64,000 nucleotides of DNA from Tunicatimonas pelagia (GTDB lineage: Bacteria > Bacteroidota > Bacteroidia > Cytophagales > Cyclobacteriaceae), in the NCBI RefSeq assembly GCF_030506325.1, contig NZ_CP120683.1, positions 558,001-622,000 on the forward strand. The letters run 5' to 3'. The notes under the pieces are model-generated. The model had not been told where the DNA came from. It did not search any database and was given only the letters and a program-made list of their open reading frames with translations. How positions within the stretch are numbered: position 1 is the stretch's first letter; every line of letters begins with the position of its first letter. The position numbers were made by a program, and so were the translations under genes. Shown here piece by piece: positions 16,554 through 23,695 of the stretch.

Positions 16554-16902
16554 CTTTACAATCGTGTCCTACACCCGGTCTGATGTACTATTTTAGTATC
16601 TGATTTGTTGATCTTTTTCTGAATACTTTCAATGATAACTATCTGCTGCTTAACATCTTGCTTCAGTTTCCACTTAGACCGCTCAAAGTCCTGCAATATA
16701 TTCAAAAGGTTAGAGTTCAATGCCTCGAGTTGCTTTAATAAGTCTGGTACCCGAACATCAAAGAATATTTTCTCTCTTAAACGTGATATTTTGCGATTAA
16801 TAAAAATAGTGAACACCAGCGTACCAATGCTCACTATAAACCCAATAATGGTAAGATAATCAGCTAGAAGAGACAGGTCAAAATTCATCCGAATATACCT
16901 AT

Positions 16903-18090
16903 CTAACTAAGAGCCTTCACTCCGGGGAGCTCCTTTCCTTCCATATATTCTAATAAGGCACCACCGCCGGTAGAAACGTAGGATACATCGTCGCCGTAGC
17001 CGAGAGTGTTGACTGCCGCAGCAGAATCTCCGCCACCAATGAGGGAAAACGCACCGTTTTTGGTAGCGGCTACTACTGCTTCAGCAATTCGTTTGGTGCC
17101 TTGGGCAAAATTCTCCATCTCGAATACGCCCATCGGGCCGTTCCAGAGGATAGTTTTGCTACGAGCAATTACGTCGGCAAATACTTCCTGGGCTTCCGGG
17201 CCAATATCCAGTCCCATCCAACCATCCTCAATAGCGTGGTTATTGGCTACCTTAGTGTTGGCATCGTTATCAAATTTATCGGCTACTACCGAATCAATGG
17301 GTAGATGTAAATGCACATTCTTAGCCTTGGCCTGCTGAATCAGTTCGTTGGCTAAATCCAGTTTATCTTCTTCCACCAGTGAGCTACCGATCTTGCCCCC
17401 CATTGCCTTAAAAAACGTATAGCTCATTCCCCCACCAATAATCAAGTCGTCCACTTTATCCAGCAGATTTTCGATCACTCCAATTTTATCGGAAATTTTC
17501 GCTCCACCCATAATAGCCACGTAGGGCTGCTGAGCACTTTCCAGCAGTTTCTGAGCATTGTCTAGCTCGGCTTGCATCACGTAGCCACAGGCTTTCTCAC
17601 TAAAGTGCTGGGCAACTACGGTAGTAGAAGCGTGAGCACGGTGAGCGGAGCCAAAGGCATCATTTACGTATACATCGCCCAGTTTAGCCATTTGCTGAGC
17701 TAGCTCTTCATTGCCCTTAGTTTCTCCTTTATGAAAACGGGTATTTTCTAACAGCAGCACTTCTCCTGTGGGTAAGCTACTTGCTTTAGATTCAGCCTCT
17801 TCGCCTACGCAGTCGGTGGCAAAATGTACGGGTGTACCACCCAGTAAATCCGAAAGGTGATCTACCAAATGTTTCAAAGAAAACTTTTCTTCAGGCCCTT
17901 CCTTCGGGCGACCTAAGTGCGACATTAGAATTGCCGATCCACCGTCATTAAGAATTTTCTTGATGGTAGGCACCGCCGCTCGCATCCGAGTGTCATCAGT
18001 AATAGCAAACTCTTTATTGAGCGGTACATTAAAATCTACCCGGACTAATGCCTTTTTTTCCGAAAAATTAATATCATCTACAGTTTTCAT
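16903..18090 (-). CDS. pgk: Phosphoglycerate kinase
   Basis: The 395-aa protein has the usual bacterial length and signatures: '[12 protein letters not shown]', '[13 protein letters not shown]', '[12 protein letters not shown]', '[15 protein letters not shown]', '[12 protein letters not shown]', 'WNGPMGVFE' and the C-terminal '[12 protein letters not shown]'. It transfers the acyl phosphate of 1,3-bisphosphoglycerate to ADP in glycolysis and runs in reverse in gluconeogenesis. Gap is not adjacent. It heads a run of minus-strand genes (membrane protein, hypothetical, aminotransferase, tyrA). The upstream 284 bases to the TPR-CHAT gene hold degenerate ATTG-theme repeats around 18105-18150 and no gene. 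Confidence 0.97.
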   Translation of the reverse strand: MKTVDDINFSEKKALVRVDFNVPLNKEFAITDDTRMRAAVPTIKKILNDGGSAILMSHLGRPKEGPEEKFSLKHLVDHLSDLLGGTPVHFATDCVGEEAESKASSLPTGEVLLLENTRFHKGETKGNEELAQQMAKLGDVYVNDAFGSAHRAHASTTVVAQHFSEKACGYVMQAELDNAQKLLESAQQPYVAIMGGAKISDKIGVIENLLDKVDDLIIGGGMSYTFFKAMGGKIGSSLVEEDKLDLANELIQQAKAKNVHLHLPIDSVVADKFDNDANTKVANNHAIEDGWMGLDIGPEAQEVFADVIARSKTILWNGPMGVFEMENFAQGTKRIAEAVVAATKNGAFSLIGGGDSAAAVNTLGYGDDVSYVSTGGGALLEYMEGKELPGVKALS

Positions 18091-18374
18091 ATGTTAAGTT
18101 GATTGGTTCGATTGTTAAATTGCTGATTGCTAAATTGTTGATGTTGTTGATAAGCTGCAACTTTGAACTTTGGTCATTACATCCAGGCTCCCAATTACTC
18201 GCCAATCATCATCACTCATCATTCGTTACGCCCTGCTGGCTGCCCCTCGTTTCCCTTCAAAATTAAGCCTTTCCGGCCACACCTCGCAACCGAAAGTCTA
18301 AAAGTATTTTTTTAGGTGGGGATATTTCCGATAGTATATTTCCTATGATGCTATATTTTATCAATCTTTGAGTA

Positions 18375-21371
18375 ATGGATACGATTATCCGCTACACAAT
18401 CCTGCTACTTAGCCTATGGTTGCTTCCCCAGATTGCTCAGGCACAACTAATGTTGCCTGATAGTTTGGTGAAGAAAGCCCAGCGATACTCGCGCGTGAAG
18501 CAATTTGACAGTGCGGCACTCATGGCCGAACAGGCCTTAGCAAAATATACTGAACCTCGCCAACGAGCCTGGGCGTACTACGAACTAGGATACGCACAAC
18601 GCCGACTGGATCAACTGGCGGTTGCCACTGATAATTTAATTAATGCCATACGAAGTACTCGCGATAGTACCCTAAGAGTGAAAGCCCACTACGAGCTAGG
18701 AAGGATTTATAGCGGTCAAGTGCAACCGGAGTCGGCCATCTATCACTACGAACGAGCTTTGTTGTTTAATCCTGACACGCTTTCTTTGGTCAAGATCTAC
18801 ACAGGAATAGCCGATGAGCATAACTACTATTTCGCTAACTACCTAGAAGCAGAAGACTTCTACGAAAGAGCATTACGCCACCTACAATCGCTATCGAAGG
18901 GTTCTCAAACCTCATTGTTATTACTACTATACAATCTGGCTGCCGTGCATCAGCAGCGCGATGATCTTTATGCCGCTCTGGACTACGCTCTACAGGCTAC
19001 GCAGATCGCTAAGAAAACCCGAAGCATTAACCTTGAGGTGTGCTACTCGTTGCTGGGTACTATTTATCATCAGTTACAGCAGTACCCGGCCGCAATTGCA
19101 GCCTATCAAAGTGCTATTGAACAAGGAATTGAGTCGGGCGGAAAAATGAACGCTGATCTTCCCCGATATTACAATAATTTGGGTTTACTATTCTCCGCTC
19201 AGGGAAAATACGAACAGGCCATTCCCTATTTTCAACAAGCCCAGCAGATTACTGTGAACCATAACTATCCGCGTAGTGTGGCAGATCGAGCCGATAGCCA
19301 TCAGTATTTAGGAGATGTGTACACCCAGCTTGGTAATTTTTCCTTGGCTCACACCTACCTTTCGGAAGCTTTATTACTAAAGCGAAGCTTTTACGGTAAT
19401 ACCCACCCTGAGATTGCCCGAACTTTAGAGAGGTTCTGTTCTTATTATCAGGAGCAACAGCAGTTGGACTCAGCCCTTCACTTTCAGCAGCAAGCACTTA
19501 TTGCCGAAATACCAAAGTTCTCAGCCCAAGAAATACGGGTAAACCCCCATTGGGATCTACTACAGGATTACTCTCAAGTTTTTGTAGCACTTAACACCAA
19601 AGCCGAACTACTTCACCAACGCTACCAGCAAAAGAAGCAATTATCCGACCTTACGCTAGCAATTGCTACGTTTGCCAGGGCTGATTCTCTGATCCACTTG
19701 CACCGTATTTCGTACGAGTACGAAAGTTCCCAGCTTCAACTTTTAGAGAAGCAAAAATCGTCGTACGAGATGGCGGTAGCCAGTTGCTACTTGGCCTATG
19801 AAGCCACCAAAGACGAAGCCTATGCTAAGCAAGGACTTTATTTTATGGAGCGCAGTAAAGCAGTTATTTTATGGGATGTATTACGTGATGTGGCTGCTCG
19901 TAGCAACTTGGGCGTTTCAGATAGTTTACAACGAGAAGAACGCACAATTAAGGCGCAACTGACTCGGTTGGTGAATGAGATGACCGAAGAGCGGCGTCAG
20001 CCTATTCCGAACCAGGCTAAACTAGATTCATTACAAGAAAAGCGTTTTGGTTTGCACCGTCGTCAAACCCATTTGCAAGAAAAGTTAACTTCGGCTTATC
20101 CAAGCTACGTGCAACTGAAATACGCCTCACCTACCCTACCTTGGGGTCAGATTCAGCAAAAACTATCGGATCAGCAGCAAAATATTGTAGAATTTTTCTG
20201 GGGCACCCGATATGCTTACGCGCTAAAGTTTTCTCAGCGAGAAACTCAGTTCTACCGAATGCCTATCTCCGATCAATTGGTAACATCTATTCAGCGCTTA
20301 CGACAACTATTGCAGCAAGGCCCCTCCCCCGACAACTATACTCAAGAAACCAAAGAATATTTAGCTCTAGCATCCTACATCTACCAAACATGCTTAGCTC
20401 CCGCTTTTTCAAATAACGAATCACCGTCTTCTCACCTCACTTTAGTGCCAGATGGCCCCCTATCTTATCTTCCTTTTGAAGCCCTACTTACTAAAGATGT
20501 ACCGCTGACTAACAACCCTGATTACCGTACATTCCCGTATTTATTGAGAAAAAGCACTGTTCAGTATTCTCCGTCTTTACAGGTGTTGTTTAATAATCAG
20601 ACGAAGCAATCAGCTTCTAATAGTAATGCTTTTCTTCGTTTACTAGCATTTGGTTTTACTCATCAGCTATCGCGCACCATCGCCACCGAACGAGCTGGAT
20701 TGGTCGCATTGCCGGGAACATTCCGAGAAATTAAAGCGATTGAACGGCTTACATCGGCTCAGTTGTTAGCGGGAGCCGAGGCTAGTGAAACCCACTTCAA
20801 ACGCCACGCCGAAAATTATCAGGTGCTGCATTTGGCGTTGCACGGTCTGGCTGACTCTGTTAATGCCAATAATAATATTTTATTCTTCCCGGCTACCTCA
20901 GACTCTATTAATGATGGCGAGCTTCACTCCTTTGAACTGTATGACTTACAGCTAACCGATACTAAGCTAGCCGTTCTTAGTGCTTGTGAAACCGGCACCG
21001 GACGTTGGGAAGAGGGCGAGGGAGTGTATAGTATGGGCCGAGGGTTTGCTTACGCCGGATGCCCCTCGGTAGTTATGAGTTTATGGAAGGTAAATGATGC
21101 ATTCACCGCCCGAATTATGCCAACATTTTACCGCTCACTGTTCAAGGGTACCCGGATAGATCAGTCTTTGCGTAGCGCGAAACTACGATTTATTGAGCGA
21201 GCCAATAAGTATCAGGCTCACCCTAGCTATTGGGCTGCTTTTGTACTTCAGGGCAAACTCGCCCCCATAGTGCACTACCAGAATACGTATTTGGCAGGGT
21301 TGCTTACCCTCTTCATTGGATTAGGATATTTTTTGGTAGGTTTTACACGAAAAAAAAAGCCAGCGTTGTAG
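18375..21371 (+). CDS. Secreted or anchored TPR-CHAT protein
   Basis: The 998-aa protein starts with a signal peptide (ends AQAQ). About residues 30-400 are tetratricopeptide repeats ('YYNNLGLLFSAQGKYEQAIPYFQQA' is one of the clearest). A linker follows, and about residues 700-960 form a CHAT domain of the caspase superfamily. The probable catalytic pair is His in 'LHLALHGL' (about 822) and Cys in 'VLSACETGTG' (about 869). A C-terminal membrane helix and a lysine tail ('GYFLVGFTRKKKPAL') would anchor it. CHAT proteins are thiol peptidases; some TPR-CHAT proteins are activated by partner complexes in defence, but this exported form is common in Bacteroidota with no known role. Its last codons lie inside a terminator hairpin. 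Confidence 0.88.
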   Translation: MDTIIRYTILLLSLWLLPQIAQAQLMLPDSLVKKAQRYSRVKQFDSAALMAEQALAKYTEPRQRAWAYYELGYAQRRLDQLAVATDNLINAIRSTRDSTLRVKAHYELGRIYSGQVQPESAIYHYERALLFNPDTLSLVKIYTGIADEHNYYFANYLEAEDFYERALRHLQSLSKGSQTSLLLLLYNLAAVHQQRDDLYAALDYALQATQIAKKTRSINLEVCYSLLGTIYHQLQQYPAAIAAYQSAIEQGIESGGKMNADLPRYYNNLGLLFSAQGKYEQAIPYFQQAQQITVNHNYPRSVADRADSHQYLGDVYTQLGNFSLAHTYLSEALLLKRSFYGNTHPEIARTLERFCSYYQEQQQLDSALHFQQQALIAEIPKFSAQEIRVNPHWDLLQDYSQVFVALNTKAELLHQRYQQKKQLSDLTLAIATFARADSLIHLHRISYEYESSQLQLLEKQKSSYEMAVASCYLAYEATKDEAYAKQGLYFMERSKAVILWDVLRDVAARSNLGVSDSLQREERTIKAQLTRLVNEMTEERRQPIPNQAKLDSLQEKRFGLHRRQTHLQEKLTSAYPSYVQLKYASPTLPWGQIQQKLSDQQQNIVEFFWGTRYAYALKFSQRETQFYRMPISDQLVTSIQRLRQLLQQGPSPDNYTQETKEYLALASYIYQTCLAPAFSNNESPSSHLTLVPDGPLSYLPFEALLTKDVPLTNNPDYRTFPYLLRKSTVQYSPSLQVLFNNQTKQSASNSNAFLRLLAFGFTHQLSRTIATERAGLVALPGTFREIKAIERLTSAQLLAGAEASETHFKRHAENYQVLHLALHGLADSVNANNNILFFPATSDSINDGELHSFELYDLQLTDTKLAVLSACETGTGRWEEGEGVYSMGRGFAYAGCPSVVMSLWKVNDAFTARIMPTFYRSLFKGTRIDQSLRSAKLRFIERANKYQAHPSYWAAFVLQGKLAPIVHYQNTYLAGLLTLFIGLGYFLVGFTRKKKPAL

Positions 21372-21380
21372 CTGGCTTTT
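21351..21380 (-). terminator. Intrinsic terminator, best oriented for the minus strand
   Basis: AAAAGCCAGC (21355-21364) pairs with GCTGGCTTTT (21371-21380) around a 6-base loop that contains the TPR-CHAT stop codon. On the minus strand the stem is followed by eight T residues (plus A8, 21351-21358). On the plus strand only four T follow. It can end both transcripts but is a better terminator for the 32-codon minus-strand ORF. Confidence 0.75.
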
Positions 21381-21383
21381 CAG

Positions 21384-21482
21384 TTATGCACGATCTTCTT
21401 CTTCTTTAGGTCGAGAAGGTTTAGGTTTGTCCCCTCCTCCTGATTTAAGGATAGTACACGTAGTGAATGCTGGATGTAACAT
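21384..21482 (-). CDS. Possible small protein (32 aa)
   Basis: ATG 21480-21482 to TAA 21384-21386. The N-terminal half is hydrophobic with one Cys ('HPAFTTCTILKSGGG') and the C-terminal half is charged and Pro-rich ('KPKPSRPKEEED'), a two-part design unlike random translation. Four bases after its stop begins a hairpin whose eight-T tail suits this strand. No clear ribosome binding site is seen, though that is normal here. I do not recognise it. It might be a secreted peptide precursor, a small regulator or chance. Confidence 0.35.
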   Translation of the reverse strand: MLHPAFTTCTILKSGGGDKPKPSRPKEEEDRA

Positions 21483-21590
21483 GGTGTTAGTTTTTTAAGG
21501 TTATAATTTATTGTTAGTTTTCTCTAAATTATAAAATGTCATCAGGCAACAGAAAAATTTACACTTATTTCTTACTATCTTTTCAGCTTA

Positions 21591-21875
21591 ATGGATATAG
21601 AGGAGTACAAAGCTAGTTTACACCAACCAAAACCCTCACCAGACTTAAACCGACCACTGCAAGCTTTATGGTACGCTGCTAAGGGTAATTGGCACAAGGC
21701 TCACGAATTGGTTCAGGATGAGCCAGATGCTGATAGCGCTTGGGTGCATGCTTACCTCCATCGGGTAGAAGGCGATAAATTCAATGCTGCGTATTGGTAC
21801 AATCGCGCCAGTCGTCCCATTTCTAGTGAGACTTTTAACAAAGAATGGGAAAAAATTGCATTTAACTTAATTTAA
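21591..21875 (+). CDS. Unknown 94-aa helical protein
   Basis: A short soluble protein with a TPR-like helical pair: 'LQALWYAAKGNWHKAHELVQ' followed by 'AWVHAYLHRVEGDKFNAAYWYNRA'. I recall similar small proteins in many Bacteroidota, but no function is known. ATG 21591 has no strong ribosome binding site, as usual here. It stands alone between the TPR-CHAT terminator and the 73-aa gene. The 259-base gap after it holds nothing I recognise. Confidence 0.65.
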   Translation: MDIEEYKASLHQPKPSPDLNRPLQALWYAAKGNWHKAHELVQDEPDADSAWVHAYLHRVEGDKFNAAYWYNRASRPISSETFNKEWEKIAFNLI

Positions 21876-22134
21876 GAGAAAAAGTTTGCTAAAGTAATAA
21901 CTATCCTTTACCTTAATCAGAATAATAAGCAAGGCATTATAATTTTTGCCAAAAAGCTGTTTCTACTGCCTGAAAAGGAATTTCAGGCTCACCCCTTCCC
22001 TCACTTGTATATTCAGGATTAATTTGTAACTAAATATTACAAATCTAGGATTTATTTGCTTTTTTTGTTATTTTTATAAAAATATTACAAGTGTATAAAA
22101 AGTGTCGTTTCGCATTTTTTTAAAGTAAAACCAA

Positions 22135-22356
22135 ATGGAGAATAGTAATAACAAGACAACTAATTTAATTGAGGCTCTGAAGGAGTACAACAAATCTTTG
22201 TCTGAGCAGATCACTCGGATCAAATCGTTTATCAGCGAAATTGATAAGCAGATTAATCAGCACCAGAAGAACAGTACTCCTGTAGATCACAACAAAATTA
22301 ATATCCCGTTCTCTAAAGATTATCTCGTCTATAAGTCTAAGAAGAATATGAACTAG
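22135..22356 (+). CDS. Unknown 73-aa coiled-coil protein
   Basis: The protein is Asn-, Lys- and Gln-rich, with a clear helical heptad stretch at residues 10-45 ('LIEALKEYNKSLSEQITRIK'). The rest is polar and ends 'YLVYKSKKNMN'. It has no signal peptide or membrane segment. It converges on fabD, with nine bases between the stops. I do not recognise it; a small cytoplasmic adaptor or structural role would fit but is a guess. Confidence 0.5.
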   Translation: MENSNNKTTNLIEALKEYNKSLSEQITRIKSFISEIDKQINQHQKNSTPVDHNKINIPFSKDYLVYKSKKNMN

Positions 22357-22365
22357 GCAAGCGTA

Positions 22366-23247
22366 TTAGCTTAATCCGTCTACCTTTGCTTCCCGGCTTA
22401 CTTTCTTAACAAGCCCTTGTAATACTCTACCTGGCCCGCATTCTGTGAAGTGCGTTGCTCCATCGTTCAGCATACTAGATACTGATTGTGTCCATCGCAC
22501 CGGAGCCATAAGCTGCGCTATCAAGTTATTTTTTACTACTTCTATCTCAACAGCGGGTAAACCTGTCACATTCTGATAAATTGGGCAAATAGGTTTACTA
22601 AAGCCTGTTTGGTTAATTGTCCGTTCAAGCTCATTGTAAGCCGGCTCCATAAGCGGAGAATGAAACGCTCCTCCTACCGCTAATGGAATAACTCGTTTGG
22701 CTCCAGCCTCCTTCAAAGCTTCTGTTGCTAATTCAATACCACGGTGAGTACCAGAAATTACTATCTGACCGGGTGAGTTATAATTAGCCGGGAGCACTAC
22801 TTCTTCTTTAATAGATCGGCATACGTCTTCTACAGTAGCATCTTCTAAACCCAACACGGCTGCCATAGTAGAGGGATTCTGTTCGCAGGCCTTTTGCATG
22901 GCTGTAGCCCGCTGCGATACCAAGCGTAGACCATCGGTAAAACTTAGTACCTGACCTGCCACTAATGCCGAGAATTCACCTAACGAGTGACCAGCAACCA
23001 TATCCGGGGAAAAATCCTCTTGAACCAATGCTCGCACTACCGAATGGACAAATATTGCTGGCTGGGTTACTTTTGTCTGCTTTAAGTCTTCTTCAGAGCC
23101 TTCAAACATTATTTTTGATATAGAAAACCCCAGTGTTTCATCAGCTTGACGGAATAATTCTTGGGCTTGACTGTTCTGATCAAATAACTCTTTTCCCATG
23201 CCTGGAAATTGGGCACCTTGGCCCGGGAAAATGTAAGCGTGTTTCAT
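22366..23247 (-). CDS. fabD: Malonyl-CoA:ACP transacylase
   Basis: This 293-aa protein begins 'AYIFPGQGAQFPGMGK' and carries the catalytic Ser in 'VAGHSLGEFSALVAG', the active-site His in 'GGAFHSPLM', and 'ECGPGRVLQGLVKK' near the end, all standard for FabD. It loads malonyl groups onto acyl carrier protein to start fatty-acid elongation in the cytoplasm. It is not next to other fab genes. The DCC-family gene ends 19 bases upstream on the same strand, so co-transcription is likely. Confidence 0.96.
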   Translation of the reverse strand: MKHAYIFPGQGAQFPGMGKELFDQNSQAQELFRQADETLGFSISKIMFEGSEEDLKQTKVTQPAIFVHSVVRALVQEDFSPDMVAGHSLGEFSALVAGQVLSFTDGLRLVSQRATAMQKACEQNPSTMAAVLGLEDATVEDVCRSIKEEVVLPANYNSPGQIVISGTHRGIELATEALKEAGAKRVIPLAVGGAFHSPLMEPAYNELERTINQTGFSKPICPIYQNVTGLPAVEIEVVKNNLIAQLMAPVRWTQSVSSMLNDGATHFTECGPGRVLQGLVKKVSREAKVDGLS

Positions 23248-23266
23248 AAATAGACGTAGGTTATGA

Positions 23267-23695
23267 TTATAATAAAAATCGAGATTTCAACTCGGGCGTA
23301 GGAATCCGACAGTGGTTACTTCGGCCAAAGACCCGATAACGAAAGCGGGCTACAATATCGTAAAAAAAGTCACGAATAACAGGGGGCACTACTATGAAGA
23401 TGTAGCAAAGAGGCCATATTCCCGATAAATGCCGGGCAATGTGGAGCGCAGCAGTACTTTTCAGATATACTTTCTCGCCCCGAATAAATACTAAACTATC
23501 CAGATACTGGGCGTCAAGTTGGTGCTTTTTCAGTAGTTCACGCCCGGCTTCGGACTGAAGTGAAGAAAACAAAAATCGCTGCGACGGATCACGATCAATG
23601 ATAAAGTTAACGGCATGATTGCAAAGATTGCACACGCCGTCAAACAGAACAATAATTTTATCGGAAGTGGCTGAGTTATAGGTCTTCGGGCTCAT
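23267..23695 (-). CDS. DCC-family thiol-disulfide oxidoreductase-like protein
   Basis: This 142-aa protein has the family name motif in 'VLFDGVCNLCNHAVNFIIDRD' style sequence: Asp, then Cys-Asn-Leu-Cys, with 'FLFSSLQSEAGRELL' after it and a hydrophobic helix pair about residues 88-115. The DCC (DUF393) group is thought to be redox-active but no substrate is established. Its start lies 20 bases inside the end of the preceding secreted-protein gene, so the two are probably coupled. Confidence 0.85.
   Translation of the reverse strand: MSPKTYNSATSDKIIVLFDGVCNLCNHAVNFIIDRDPSQRFLFSSLQSEAGRELLKKHQLDAQYLDSLVFIRGEKVYLKSTAALHIARHLSGIWPLCYIFIVVPPVIRDFFYDIVARFRYRVFGRSNHCRIPTPELKSRFLL

Larger units (their letters stand above)
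15307..16576 (-). mobile_element. ISKra4-like insertion sequence (1270 bp) with 9-bp target duplication
   Basis: The terminal inverted repeat GGGTGTAGGACACG starts at 15307 and its complement ends at 16576. The 9-bp direct repeat GGTCTGATG flanks both ends (15298-15306 and 16577-16585). Two minus-strand frames, joined by an A9 slip site, encode the transposase. Clean ends, target duplication and intact frames point to a recent insertion. Confidence 0.9.
15160..16888 (-). pseudogene. Membrane-protein gene split by an insertion sequence
   Basis: The 5' part runs from ATG 16886-16888 to the target site and codes one membrane helix ('LTIIGFIVSIGTLVFTIFIN') followed by a charged coiled coil, 104 codons. 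The rest lies on the far side of the element at 15160-15297. Removing the element and one copy of the 9-bp duplication restores an open frame that continues 'LNKLELIKNGYLEDSS' and ends at TAG 15160-15162, 149 aa in all. As it stands, the 5' part runs into the element and stops after six foreign codons (16556). It starts 14 bases after pgk. The original role is unknown; an anchored coiled-coil protein. Confidence 0.8.
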
